A stretch of 64,000 bases of DNA from Karalla daura (taxonomy: Eukaryota; Chordata; Actinopteri; Chaetodontiformes; Leiognathidae). Each line of letters starts with the position of its first letter. Positions within the stretch are counted from its first letter, which is position 1. Position numbers and translations under genes: made by a program. The notes beneath the pieces are model-generated. The model saw only the letters and a program-made list of their open reading frames with translations. It ran no database searches and was not told the origin of the DNA. Location: assembly GCA_029224185.1 (NCBI GenBank), contig CM055196.1, positions 24,700,673-24,764,672 of the forward strand. The letters are read 5' to 3'. Positions 1 to 13,603 of this stretch are shown here, piece after piece.

Positions 1-468
1 GGAAAACACAGATGCCAGACCATGTGGGCTAAAGGGAGACGCAACCTCTTTCTAGACACACTTCAGATGTGCATTAGCATGATATTTGAAGGGAAATTAG
101 CTGGAAAAGCCTCTATTGTGCATGAGCTAATTTCACCTCTAAAGCTAAATCTCTGGTAGAAATGTGGCCTAATCGCTGATGAATTAGAGTTGTGTGTGGA
201 GCGAGCAGAGCAGACTGCACAGGAACCAGCGCAGTGCACAGACTCACGCTGACAGGTCTTTCAAGTCAGCGCAGTGAGGACTCCCCATCCAGTTTGTGCT
301 GAGGCAGGGCAATTTTCCTGCGCCTTATAGGAAGCATTTTACCCCCTTTTAGCCTGTATTTAAATGGAAGGGTTGTCCAAGAGATCATTTCTCTCTGCAG
401 CGTCACTCCTGCTGCAGCCGCTCTGCTGGTCCTGGAGTTCAGAGGCTCCGGAGGCCGATAGTGATAAA

Positions 469-508
469 CAGGTGTTCACTCGCATCCAGGTGTTCACTCG
501 CATCCAGG
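469..508. repeat. Two tandem copies of an 18-bp unit
   Basis: CAGGTGTTCACTCGCATC occurs at 469-486 and again, identical, at 487-504, followed by CAGG. Exact identity suggests a recent duplication. Confidence 0.9.
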
Positions 509-1840
509 GACACATCAAGCTGCAGTTTCAACTGACAATGTATCAGTCTGTCAAATCGGTATTAGTAATACAATGAAAAGTGGTTGTGACACTCACATCG
601 CTTGTATATTGCAGTTAAATTTGGATCTAACAAAAATGGATGATTAGAGGAGCCGTGGTCTAGTTGTCTAGTCTAGTGTCAAATTCTAAGAAGATGAATC
701 TCTGTGCTGTCTTAACAAAACTGCATCAAAGCAGGATGGAGAGCTGCGTTTTCCAGAGGACACAGAACGCTGAGGTTCGGCTGTACATTTACAACCAATC
801 TGTGTTCTCTGGAAGTTTTTGTTGAATTATTGATCCGCTCATTTTTAGATACACCAGTGTTGAGAATTGAGACAAACTGCAGCTCTTCTACATACAATAC
901 TGGAAAAATCAGATGTTGTTGTCAGTAAAACAGTCTATCGTGCAGTGAGCGGTGGCTCCTGTAAGCGGATGCTTTTGTGACGCTTCCCATTCTGAGCGTC
1001 TGGCTAAAATTAAGCAGCATGGAGGGAGAAGCTATTTATTTGGCTTTCTTACTCTCACATCCACACACCCACACACATATGTCCTTGTAATACAGGCTGA
1101 GAGTAATGGAGAAACTAATTGTCTGGGGAAATAGATAATAGACAAAAGAGATTACTTTGAATTACCAGCAACTTTCTAAGATGGCAAGTGTGTCAGCTCA
1201 CATGGACAGCTCCCGATCTTCAACTGTATGGAGCATTTTATAATGAAACGCTGCATAAATAATGTTGCTCCAAGATTACAGGAGATAATGGCGAGCTGTT
1301 GAACCATCTCTGTTCGGAGGGGTGTGGCTGCAGATGAAAGCTCTCTGAAGAGGTGACTGCGTGTGCTGCACTTTCACAGACTCCTAAATAAAGGCAGACG
1401 TGATGGCGCTGGTCACATTCAGGTCATGTGGTGGAGACACTGGGTGTGTTATTTATCTCCATATTTAATGAGGAGTCACCGGGGGAAGCAGATGGTACAT
1501 TAGCTGTAATAAAGCAGCGCTGACTTCAGTGCTTTTGTGAGCGTGTGAAGGATGGAGCCGGGAAGGCCGCGCCGCTCGCCGTCCTACATCGTCGAAGGGT
1601 CGAAAGGTGTCTAATCTGCACGGAGAGCGCAGCCGCTCACCTCATAACAAACAGATCTGTTTTATAACTCTGGACAGCTTTTCATTGCCCCCAGTGAAGC
1701 GTCATATATTGATGCACAGTACAAAAATGACTGTAAGCTCTGACCCCTCTCTTCGCGCCGCCAGCATTAAAGTTGCTGAGTGAGGGCTTCACGTTGAGCT
1801 ATGTTTTATTGTTATGCTCAGCAGAAGTGATTCGAGTGTC

Positions 1841-1872
1841 CACACACACACTCACACACACACACACACACT
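1841..1872. repeat. (CA)n microsatellite, slightly interrupted
   Basis: About 32 bases of CA dinucleotides with one CT interruption, grading into CTCTCTC. Confidence 0.9.
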
Positions 1873-3234
1873 CTCTCAAATGCTTCTTGAGACTCACTGA
1901 CTGCGCACCCTCACACATGCATTATTGCATACAGTGTAGCTTCACATGCGCTGCATAACAACAGCTCTCATCAAGATTTCTGTGGAGTCTTATGGACTCG
2001 CTGGTGGAGTGCAACCATTGCAACTTTCCTCTAAGTGTGACCTGCCCAGAGCGAGTTCTGCTGATTCCAGTTTTCTCTCTAAGAACCACAATTGACAGCA
2101 CATGCAAATACAAATCAACCCTTCGTTTTTTCATTTAAAAAATCATTTCTTTCACTGAAACTGCGCCCGGTTTCAGTGCTCAGTTCTGGTGTACCTGGCT
2201 GAAGGTGTATCAGTGGTGAAGTTATCCTGATTCTAGGTTGTTGGATGGAGTGATGAAGGGAAGAAGGAGATTAATAAGAGAGCGCAGCTTGTGGATTAGT
2301 GGCTGCTGACTGTGTAGGCCTGAGTGGCGGTGGACAGGCCATGTGTTGATGTAGACGTCAGGTGAAACGAGGAGCGACTGAGGTCGCTGTGTGAGAGTGT
2401 GAGGGTGTCCTGGGACTGATGTGTGCTGCTCCGACCGGGACACGCATGGCTTACTTTCACCTGCAGTGTGAACACAGCCAGAGTGGAGAGATCTTCTCTC
2501 TTTAACACTCTGGAAACAAAGTGTTGAAATGATAACGCTGAACTGAAAAGGAGTTGTTGTGGATTCCTCTTGTTTTGGTTTTGTCACCTGTAAAGACTGG
2601 GTGATTCAGTAGTTGGTGGATCCGTCTCATCAGATCTGTCTCAGCAGATGTGTTTTAATCATGAAACTGTGACACTAACAGTTGATGAAGAATCTCCACT
2701 TCTTAAGTGATAGAACCAACAGACGACTCCCACAAATGTGGTGAGATGGCTGAGAGTGAGGAGCCAGTCAGCTGTGTTTGACAGGCTCCCTGGGATGGAA
2801 ATATTATCGCAGCCAGTTCTTGAAAACTACATCTGGCAACAAGCATTTATTCCCTAAAGTTACTTCTGCAATCTGTAATGTTTTTTCGACTGCTTACCCC
2901 ACAGCTGGGGATCGGACGCTGCCTGTGATGTCTGAGCATGTTTCATGTCCTCCATTCACTGTGTGAAGAGAGACCAGGGACTGGTGGCAGCTGCCTGAGC
3001 GCCTCCCAGCTCCCACAGCAACCGCGTCTCCAAGAAATTATGTTTGTATATTACTAAATTGTTTTCATAATTATGTTGTGGTGAAACAAAATCACTGCCT
3101 GGATTGTGCTCAGAGACCTTTCTATGAGTGAATTAGGCGCTACAGTCTTGCCTTGGCATGCAGACTTGTGTCCGTGCTTCAGGTTTTTGCAACAGAAGCT
3201 TCGCATGAGGTTCAGGGAAGGATTGTGATATTTA

Positions 3235-3300
3235 GACTTTATTGTTCCAGAGGAAAATTTGTTGTCATAGGCAGAAACACAAGTTCAGCCACAGCAGGAA
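3235..3300 (-). mobile_element. Possible 3' tail of a Rex/Babar-like non-LTR retrotransposon
   Basis: The segment ACTTTATTGTTCCAGAGGAA followed by AATTTGTTGTCA resembles the shared tail TTTATTGATCCC..GGGAAATT found, as I recall, at ends of fish non-LTR elements. Only the tail is recognisable; no reverse transcriptase remains nearby. Confidence 0.4.
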
Positions 3301-6300
3301 AAGAAAACAAGAATTAGAGAAAACAGGAATTGCCTGGTTTGGTCAATGCTGCTTCTACAGAATAAACTATTTTTGCAACATAATCTTTGCCTTTTTATGG
3401 TTCTGTATCTCCACTCTGATGACAGTAGTGTGCATCAGTGATTTACTGGCATTTCATTTTGCCTGTTTCGATATAAACAGGCTGATGATTTTATGAGTAG
3501 CGTGTTTTGTTGTCTGTTGTTTGTTGTTGCTCAGCGTCAGAAAGCGACAGGGAACGGTCTGAGGCCAAGGAGTGTTCAGAGTTTGTTCATCGATGAATGT
3601 TGTTTTTTAAACCTACAGCAGCTCCTTTCTTGACACTGTTTCTAGAGACAATTAGAAAGGCTGGAAATAGAATGTGCTGAATTAATTAGCACTGAGATTC
3701 TCACAGTTATGAGCCTGAGAAGACTGCAAAAGCAGTCACACATTCATCTCCGATTTGCCTCCAAATCCTGCATTTCACTGTAAAACACTCACATTGCTGC
3801 AGAATAGTCTGCACAGTCTGATATAATGAAGGCCTGTTTTGGACTGCACAGTGGGGGGGGGGGGTGCAAACACAGACGTTATTTACTATTTTTAATTAAG
3901 ATATGGCCCTGAAGATAAGCTGAAGTGGAGTCCAGCAGAGTTTGTGCATCTAGTTCATCTTAGTGTCATTGAGTAGAGCACAACAATTAAAATATTATCA
4001 AGATTGCAGTGCAGCCAAGTGCACTATCCAAATTGCAGGGGATGCAATTTTTTGATAAAGGTAAAATGTGTCACAACACGTCAGTACGGATGAACCGTTC
4101 CTGCAGAGGAGCGTGCAGATATATCTGTAAATGCTGCCTGGTTCACCCAGAGTCTCTTTCCTGAAATGCAAAACTGGTCCGTTCCTGGAGAGACGGAGCT
4201 ACCCACTGTCTACGGCTAATGCTGGTAATCAAGGAGAGCGAATGGAGATATAAAGTGAGCTGTGCAGCATGCGCAGCTTCGAACCCTGCTGAGTCACAGG
4301 GCACCTTGGAGGTAAACACGAGCAGCTTTTTGGGAAGCCAGACATCAGTGGGTGGCTCGAAGTGATTCCTCATCGCAATTGGGTGCTTTCATAAAGCAAG
4401 GCTGAGGGTGTGTGTGGAGGAAATAGTCGTGCCGTGCAGCATATCGAATCACGACCTGATGAGAGAAAAATAAACACGTCTGAGTTCATTGCCTGTGATG
4501 CGATAAAGTGCAGACCCGCCAGGGTCCCAGACCACGGGCCGCTCGCCATCCTCAGACAAATGCTGCTGTTAAAAGCAGCAGAGAAGAGACCTTAACGAGT
4601 TAGAGGAATCTCTGAGGAGAAGGAGCAGCAGGGAGAAGAAGGACTGAAGGGATGGAAAACAGTGCATCACCACAGTGTGTTCATTGAGAAGAATGAATGA
4701 ATAAATTGAAAGCGATGGCATTCCTGGCGATCTTCAAGTCAATGAGACATTATTGATTTCTAAGGAGAAAACGCATTTTTAATGTGTCCAGGGATCCAGG
4801 CGCTCTTTCTCTTTCTCACACCTGTCCCGACTCGGCTCAGACAGCTTTTAGCCTCTGAAGACGGCTTAGGAGCGAGGCCTCGTTTGCAGCAGGATCCCAG
4901 CGTGCTTTAGGTGTGCCAGTCGTCTCAGTGGACAGTAAAGGTATGCTTCGACCGTCTGTTCTCTTTTGATGCGATGCAGTGACTCAGCACTTAAGTTTTT
5001 TGAAGAGCGGTGCTCAGGAAGCCTTTAATCTGAGTGAGATGGAGGCAGAGGACTGCTGCAAAGATGGTAATCTGTGTTGATATTTAGAGGAAGAGTGCGC
5101 AGCTTTCTGTTACTGCTGCTGAGGCCATTTCCACACAGATTGAGCAAACAAACATTCGCCTTAAAAAAAGTTTACACAGTGATAGTTGATTAACACATGG
5201 GGCACCACCTGCAGACATCACACATTTTGAGCCGCGCTCTTGTCTGTATGTGCTGCTGGATGTGGGCTACATGGAGCTGAGCTTGCTGTTTTAAGACACC
5301 CTGCCTCAGTGCTGAGCAATAGTTGTGCAAAGTTATCAGCTCTTTTCATTTCTGGGGCTGACACTGCAGGTGAAAGATTCGGGGATGAGGTGGGGGGTGC
5401 CGTGGATTAAAGATCATATCAAAGCCAGGCGAAAAGGTCTGGTGACTCAGAAACGATGGCAGAGATAGAAGATGGAGCGGGAGTTTGTGCAGATATGGAG
5501 TTCAGCCCCAAGTTTATCATATAGAGTACAGATAGTCAGTGGATAGCAATCCAGGAGATGGCAAGTCGTACGGTCCAGAAGTGCATCAGGGACTTGGCAA
5601 ATGTTTGACTTTTATGTTCAAGGACACAAAATGGGATATTTTGGGGAAGTTGATGGCCAGCCAAGTGCTCCATCCGTGGAACGGGGGTGTAGAGGAGCTG
5701 AAATGACAAACTGACACTTTGTCTGCTTTCAGATTTCATTTTGCCTTAAGTTTCTATCAGAGCAGATTGAAAGTGAATCAAAGGCAATATGAGATGGTCC
5801 ACAGTGATGTCATCAATGTGAAACTGTTTGTAGGTGAACACTAAGCAATCAGTCATCATCAGCCTGGTGCGAATGGAATACAAAGACACGTTTTGAGAAG
5901 TCTGGATGTGATGAAGCAGCAGCTAAAGAAGCTAAGGAACGACTCTAGGGACAAAAGACCTCAGTGGAGATGGTCCTAGGCCACAGCCAGCTCTGGAAAC
6001 AGTTTGGAGGAAAAGGGACAAAAAAGGAAACGTCTCATCAGCCCAAACCAAACAGCAGCTACACAGGCCTCGAGTGGCTTCCCTCCGTTAAAGCAGCACT
6101 TACAGACACCTGCGCCACTCAGCCTGTGGTCGGACTGGTTCCACTGTCCACAGAGACACAGTCTTCTCATTCATCTGAATGGGTCCACTCTGGAGTCAAT
6201 ACCCGTGTAGTGTGAAGGTTTGATGCTCCAGCAGCCAATCAAACACATGCAAACACACATTGTTCTCATATAATATGAAGGGACTGTTTATTTACTCATA

Positions 6301-7666
6301 AACATTTAATACACACTGACAAAATGAAGCAGTCTGTTTCCTGATTAGGCGTCTGATACTCCAACCGGACTGTATTACCCTGTCAGGATACATCAGAACA
6401 ACCATTGCAGGGTATGTGTTGGATACATTTGTAATAGATTGGGACAGTAGGTTTCAGAAATGATTACTACGATTACCTACAATGTATAGTGTTTAAATGA
6501 ACCCAGTTCAGCCCAGCAACAACATATAGATTAACTGTACATCCATTGTGCTGCCACGGTGGAGGAAACAGCGTTTTCATGTTGTGTTTTGGAAGGTATG
6601 GACATTTGTTCCCCTTGAATAGCTGTATATCCAAGAATCGCTTAGCAAAGAGAAGATTAAGTGCACACATTAATCCAGGAGTCAGAGCAATCTTGTAATC
6701 CACTCAGTATGCTAATTGCCTGTTCTTTCTCCAGCAAAGGGGTTTACAGGCCATTAAATGGCACTGAGCATTTGACAAAGGATAGCCACCACCAGCAGAC
6801 GCCCACCCCCGCTGCTCTGGGTCGACTGGACAGGCTGCTGCTCAGCCGACACGTTTCAGGAGCCCTCGGCTTCTGGACGTCCGTGTTTAACCAGTCCGGC
6901 CGCTCTGACATACACAAACTCTCACAATCACAATTTCCTCTGCACACTGAGACCTAATCTGACATTCTAATGTAAATTATAGATATGATATGATAAAGAT
7001 GAAATGATAATGATGAAATATACATCCCAGGCCTGCAGAGCCCTTTTGATTTTCTGGTCCTTTTCTTCACTGTCAGCACTGGGTTTCACTTCTACCTCTC
7101 CACTCTGTTCATCAGAAACATCCTCTGCTGTTTGTTAACAGATTTCTCTTTCTTTTCCCACATATTTTTTTGTGGCTGTGTCTACAGAGGGCTGGGGCAG
7201 GAGAGAGCGGGCCCTCCTGCAGATCATCATTCACTGCCTTTGTCCTTTTAACTTCTCTGCTGCAGAGGGAGCAATGGCCCACTTCTGCAGGAGGACTCAG
7301 AAGAAGGTTTAGGTTAGATATTCATGAGGTTATTATAAAGATCATTTCTAAGTGTGATTAGAAAATAGCAGAGGAGAAGAACTTGTGATGGTACCATTAT
7401 GAGCTGGGGTTCCAGAGCTGTGTTGTTTTACACTTGAGAAGAAATAACATGCTTGGTTTCTTTTCCAAGCGGCCCTGACAGTGACAAAAATGGATCTCTG
7501 TTGTCTGGAGTAAACTTTTGATCCTCTCAACGCTGAAGGACTTCCCTGAGATATATTCATCCTGCTTACCCAAATGTGCTTGTAGTGATTCGTTCTGTAT
7601 CAGACAGTGGTACAAGTAAATAATGAAAGAGAATTGAGTGTTATCATCTCCATCACAGCCGCGGTC

Positions 7667-7668
<2 letters not shown>

Positions 7669-7739
<71 letters not shown>

Positions 7740-7740
7740 A
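7669..7740. repeat. Compound repeat: run of 37 C followed by (CA)n
   Basis: C at 7669-7705 is unbroken, then CA dinucleotides run to about 7734, then GACACA. Long C homopolymers are prone to sequencing error, so the true length may differ. Confidence 0.95.
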
Positions 7741-10700
7741 CTGGAGGATCACACTGAAGTGAAGTGCAACTCTTAGCATGCTACTGCCTGCATAGTCCTC
7801 CCCAAGTGGCCCTGGCAGCTTCAACATGATGGATGTTGTTTCAGATCCGGTTTCTCGCTACACTGATAAAGCCGCCTTGTCAAAACAAATTCACGAGCAA
7901 TGTAAGCAGATAAAGATAGTTGAAGATAATTACAAGATTTGCGTTTTGCGTCATTTATGGCACCAGCTGCCAAGGAGCGAGGCTGTGACGGATGAGTCAA
8001 ACAAGAGAATTCGGCATGAAGCCTGACTGCAAATGTAGCCGGTAATGACCGCAGTGTGTGTTTCAGATGCAGCTAATGAGCACGGCCATTAGACATAAAT
8101 GACATTTTAAAAACCTGGGGAGTACGGAAATGACAAAGTACCCCAGATAGACTGCCTGTAAGCTGTGAATATGGCAAGAGCATCTGGAGGATGCAGCCCT
8201 GAGTTCACAGGATGACCTCCACCCAGAGAGCAGCTCCTGTCAGTCACGTCTGCCTGAACTGTGAGGACGGAGCTTCATTACAGCAAAACTGTCACAAGCC
8301 TTCGCCTCAGCATCCATGAGGCATCTCGGGGCTCTGCACAATTGGCACTTATCCTCTGTGTTTGACAGATGATCTTTTTATGGGTATATTATTTTAATTT
8401 TCCTATGAACCAAGGATTTTATTTATACACTTTAGAAACCAGAGACTGTGGAGAGAGAGACTGAGGCAGTGAGGGGACGACACACTTTGATTCTTCAACT
8501 ACACGCTGTAGCAGGATAACAAACGCCAACCAGAGGAATGAAATATTGCACAATAGAGAACACCAGATGGATTTCTTTTCTTTGGTTTGAGCAGTCGTTC
8601 TCGAACATGTGCCGTGAAATCCCAGGAATCTGCAGGCTTAGTTGGTAGCCAATCACAACGCACCATGATTGATTAGTCGCTGCTTTGAATGTGCACAGAC
8701 CGGGATGAAATCATCTGCTGTTGTGTTTGGTTAAAGGTTGTAAATATTTAGTGGGAGTGGATCACAAAGGCTTAAAACGGCTGATATCTTCATGAGGAAA
8801 GCTGTTGTTTTCTGCAAAAACCTGGACATACTGAACTAAGTCGTTAATTTCTGCAGATTTAGTTGTTTTTCCAGTAGAGGTGAAACACATTTGAATCAGT
8901 AATCATGAAAAATAAAAAGGTTTTGTTTTCCTCATGATTTCAGCCTGATTAACACTGGCTAGAGTGAGAAACATGTCTTTGTGGTGATTGTGAACTGATT
9001 GCAGACACTTTTCCATATTAAAATGTGAGGATGCGAGCCTCCCGGACACCCTGTCTTCCTTGTCATATGGTGGATGTTTCAGTCTGTTTGTTTGCTGGCT
9101 GCTGTTTGCTGAGGCCCGGTTAAAAGATGTTTTCCTGCTGTTGTACGATGACCTTCACGTATTCTCCCGGGACGTGTGAAGGTGTAGCGAGGTGATGGTT
9201 TTGCGGTCGCTCTGAATATGAGGAGCAGCGGGGCTGTGATGAAATGCAGATGAGATGTTAAGGTAAGGCCGTGCGTGGGCGCCTGTCTCTCAGGTTGAGA
9301 ATTTCACTGGAAGCTATGGAGGTCACAGTGGGAAACAGGCTGCGGTGAATGTGCTTCTACCAACACGCTGCTGGCAGTGAAAGCCCTTGCTGCTCGCTGC
9401 AGGAGAGAAACATTCATCCCACGGAAAACCGATCACGTTGGAGTCCATCCCAACATCCCACAAACCCACTACAACTAAATAAAACTGAAGGCCATGTGGA
9501 GCAGGATTTGAAATGTTCACACTTTAGATTGACTAGTTTTTAGAGCTTTTCTGCTTTCTTGATTTAATCATTGTTCTGTTTTGTCTATTTTTCTTCTACA
9601 TCCTGTGATCTAGGCATCACACTTTTTGATAAACTTTTGTTTCCAGATCCAGTTTTTACTTTGATTTTTAGGTTTTTGCACATTTCTAGGGGTGCGTATG
9701 TTGTAACATACCTTGCGTTATTCAAACCATTTCTTCATGCATGACATGTTGTTGACAGATCACTGCACTGCAGACGATGCATGAAAATCGAATCAAATTT
9801 GGCAGTTTTTCAGTCATGAGAAGTCAAAAGAAAGAGTCCAGTGAAGAGACGTTTAAAGATCATTGGTGATCTGAGATTTAACTACACTGGACAACCAGGC
9901 ACGCTGCCTCCAGCACCGAATAGAGGCAGGATGTGCTACTTGAAGGATGAACTTGTGGAGAATCTCACCTAGTAATACACTAAAGTAGAGACACTCAACA
10001 CAAAACAGTCCTAAAGTAATGGTGTGGAGCATTCATTTGTGATGAGAGCAGAGAGGCTAGCTCAAGGAAGGACTGGGGCTCTGTTCTTAGAAGTAAACAC
10101 TTGGCTGACTGAATTCCCTGCACATCTGCCCAGTGCTTCTTCTTCCTCATCATCTCTCCTTCTCATCTTCTCTTTTTCCTTTTTTTTTTTTAAAAAAAGA
10201 AAGGATCACAAAAACCAACTGAGTGAAGAGCACCTACCAAAATGAGGTCATCTCCACACATCCTTTGATCCCCCCATTCTTCATCTCGGAGGCAAGTGGC
10301 ATATAAGAGGATCTATCTTTGTGAACGGTTTTGAGCCCCCAAAATTACAAACAAACTAAAGGCGAGGGATCGATAGAGTGTGTCTCACAGAATGATGAAC
10401 TGGCACTTCAGAGGGGGAAAATCAATGTTGCGCTCCCTTTCTCTCCCTCTCCTCCTCTCTCCATCTTCCTCTTTCTCTTTGGGCCCTAAACTCTCTCCAC
10501 AGTCCTCCTGCTGCAGTGTTTAAGTGTGCTCACGTGCGTGTTGCTGGAGGCAGGGTCTCTCACTGTGATTTAATGGTCCTTTGTTTCTTATTCCTTTTTA
10601 GCCTGGAAGACCCCTGCCACTTTGATGTGTGAGCACACCCACCAATAATGGCCCATAGGATGCGAGGTGGAAGTAAGTGCTTCTGGTCAGATTTACCGCT

Positions 10701-11536
10701 GTATCGCTCTCTGCTGCCCCCGTAAACCTCAGCTCATCTGATGCTGCCGTATTGATCAGCACAACATTGCAATCTCTAAATCATAACATAGCGTTTAGCA
10801 TGGAGCTGCCAAAACGTTACCGTCCGTTTATGGCAACACATGCCTGGGATGGACAGTGGGCTGCGTGGTGCTGGCCTGCATTTTTATTGCTTCATTATGT
10901 ACAGTGGAGTTGGAGGCGGGCAGGAGCTTCAGATCCTCTGATAAATGAAACAAGTCCATTGTCCCTCTTTTAACATAACATTAATAAATCTCCCCAAGGG
11001 GAAAATTGAATTCCAGAAGACACAAAGGAGCGAGGCATTTCCTCCGCGCCGCGTTTGTGTTGACTTCGCTTCGTAAGCGTCGTAATGAATAATCAAGACG
11101 CTCAGCTCTGTCCGACCACCAAAGTGTGTGATTATCTCAGAATAGTGTGGGAGTGTGGGCAGGTTGTGGCACGGACAAACGCACAGTGTGTGGTTTGATT
11201 TCCGACTGTAGCTGAATAGGAAATTAACAACCACTCACAGCTCCAGGCCTTTCTGTCATTGCTCCTGTTTTGTTTTGTTTTGTGGTAAACCATACAAAAT
11301 AAACAGTAATCAAATGACTTAGTAAACATTTGTGCAAACATGTGAGAGCATGTCACTGCTTCAACACCTCTCATCTCCTCAGTCGGAGCGGTCACCAGGA
11401 AACATTTTCTAGATGGTGAACGCTGCCTTGGCTCCATTTACCCAATCCAGCTACCGGGACTGATACCCAGTATCAGTATTGGATCGGTGCATCCTACTCA
11501 TGATGAGGAACCTCCCACTAGGTCTCCAGCCCGCAG

Positions 11537-11585
11537 GGAGGAGGAGGAGGAGGAGGAGGAGGAGGAGGAGGAGGAGGAGGAGGAG
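11537..11585. repeat. (GGA)n trinucleotide repeat
   Basis: About 16 uninterrupted GGA units. It would read as polyglutamate in one frame, but the surrounding frame shows no protein family. Confidence 0.95.
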
Positions 11586-12551
11586 CAGTGTGAACAGATC
11601 CTGTTTTTAAGACAGGTCCCTGCTTTAACAGAACTAACCATAAGCAGAATGATTTTACCATCATCAAAGATTTTGTCCTCATCAAATATAGATTAACTGT
11701 TTCTGATCCCTCTATCAGCGCAGCACTGCCTCCACCTCACTCATGCCTGGAAACACACATTTTTGAGCAGCTCTGACAGGCGGGTGAAGCTGAGGAGGAG
11801 GTGATAGCAGGAGTAGAGGAGGAGAATCAGAGGCCTCTGGACCAGTCACCAGACCCCCAGTGCCGCACGCTGCTGCACAGCTTGACCAACCGCAACCCTC
11901 ATGCATATTAAGGCTTTGAAGAAGAGCGTGAAAGCAGTGCTTTTTTTGTTACTGGCAGAGCACTTCTGCAATGCTCTGACTTACTTATCATGCGAGGGAT
12001 TGATTTACTCATGGCTGAACACGTCCAGGCTCCTCTGAAAGGCGAGGTGAGAGTGAAAAGCAGATACGGAGGAACATCAGGCCGGACGTTTGAAGCAGAC
12101 AGAGCGTTTGCCAGAATGACAGCTAGACCCTGGGCTAGCTGGCAGCGCAGCCATCTTTACCTCACCCCACAGCAAATCACACTCCAGCGTCCACTCACAC
12201 ACAGGAACTGGGAACACTCGCAGACGGAGAGAAAATCACTGGTATCGCTCCCCTGAGAAGGCAGCGTTGAGGCCAAAACAAATTAATCTGATAAACCAGT
12301 GTCCCTAAAAGTCTTCAGTCACTCCTCCAAAAGCAAGCTGTGATCTCAGGGCTCAGCCTCGCTCGCTGCTTTCACATCCATCCATCAGGCCACCAGACAA
12401 AGCAGAAGCAGCGGCAGCTCCAGTTAAAGAGTGGAGTGCTGCAGATTTAATATACACATCACCATTAGTCTTGCTTTTAGCTGGTTTTGCAGGCCATCCA
12501 GTTCCCCAGCTCTCCTTTCTCCCTTACAATAATTACACGCGTGTGCATGAA

Positions 12552-12566
12552 CCCCCCCCCCCCCCC
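12552..12566. repeat. Run of 15 C
   Basis: Homopolymer, followed by C-rich sequence to about 12592. Confidence 0.9.
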
Positions 12567-13194
12567 ATAGCCCCTCCACCGCCCCCCCTCCAGCTGCTCT
12601 GATGCACCAGTGCTGTCATCCAACCACTCTCCCCACAGGCGCCGGACTCAAACTCAATTCTGCACATGAGGACAGACTCCTCTGCAAGCGCAGCAGCCTC
12701 GGCAGCAGTTTCCACTTGGCCCTCGTTGATAGAGGCAGCAACACGGCTCGACAGAAATCTGTTTTAACTCGTCCAAAACTATTAGATCAGAGCTGTCGTG
12801 AGACGCCTCAACTTCAGGAGTCCTAGAGGCCCTGGTGGAGATCTGGTGGGGAGAACCACAAGATGTCTTACCCAGAATACATGAACAACAAATGTTTTTG
12901 TAACTTTGAACCGTAAAAAAGAAAACCATGCCTTCTCCAACAGAAACACTGGAAAGCAACCAAGCAGCCTTCACACCTGGGGGGTGAAGGCTGCAGGCTG
13001 CAGCGCTGGCCTCCTGGTCTGTTCTGCTCCACTTCGGTCTGTTCTGAACTAAGTTCCCTGTGACTTTGAGGAACCTCTGACCTTTCCTCCAGCAGACCCA
13101 TGGAGTTGACAGTTTTGGTTTCTCATCAGAACTGCTTCAAAGCTGCTCAACTATCAGGCACTTGTGCTCAGCTTTGGATGAATTTAATTCATTT

Positions 13195-13410
13195 CATTTA
13201 ATTTAATTTCATTCCTTTAGTCATCCCACCAGGGGAAATACCCGTCCGTTATTACTGACACGCAGCCACGCACACACACACACGCACACACACGCACACA
13301 CACACACACACACACACGTACACACACACACACACACACACATACACACACAGACACACACATGCAGTTCAGCTTATTGCTCAAGGGCACTTCAGCCATA
13401 TTTGAACATA
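13195..13410. mobile_element. Possible 3' end of an L2/Maui-like element carrying (CA)n
   Basis: TTTAATTTCATTCCTTTAGT then CATCCCACCAGGGGAAATA precedes a long CA tract (13269-13362), and GCTCAAGGGCACTTCAGCCA follows it. Both flanks resemble phrases that recur, as I recall, in fish retroelement ends. No coding part remains. Confidence 0.35.
13269..13362. repeat. (CA)n microsatellite with CG, TA and GA interruptions
   Basis: About 94 bases of CA dinucleotide with scattered single-unit variants. Confidence 0.95.
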
Positions 13411-13451
13411 CCAGTTTAAAGGATTCAACCTGCGATTCTCCAACAACAAGC

Positions 13452-13603
13452 TGCCTGTCTGTCTGTCTGTCTGTCTAACTGTCAGTCTGTCTGCTTGTCT
13501 GTCTGCCTGTCTGTCTGTCTGCCCGTCTGTCTGCCTGTCTAACTGTCTGTCTGCCTGTCTGTCTGCCTGTATCTATCTATATCTATCTATGTGTCTGTGT
13601 CTT
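13452..13603. repeat. Degenerate (CTGT)n/(CTGC)n tract ending in (ATCT)n
   Basis: About 150 bases of tetranucleotide repeat with CTGC and CTAA variants, then TATCTATCTAT blocks. The interruptions suggest an old repeat. Confidence 0.9.

Larger units (their letters stand above)
1..10000. other. Non-coding stretch, upstream region of mgat4c
   Basis: No open frame here resembles a protein I know. Contents noted: an 18-bp tandem duplication (469-508), a (CA)n tract (1841-1872), a LINE-tail-like piece (3235-3300), a run of 12 G (3853-3864), and a C37/(CA)n compound repeat (7669-7740). The rest is unremarkable AT-rich vertebrate intergenic or intronic sequence. Confidence 0.6.

Noticed and set aside
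4260..4300. GTTCGAAG on the - strand, resembling a tRNA T-loop
   Set aside because: No matching T stem, anticodon arm or A box is found at the right distance.
8590..8700. GTTCTCGAACATGTGCCGTGA, resembling a DNA-transposon end
   Set aside because: The match to my memory of the repeat is partial, and no partner end or target-site duplication is found.
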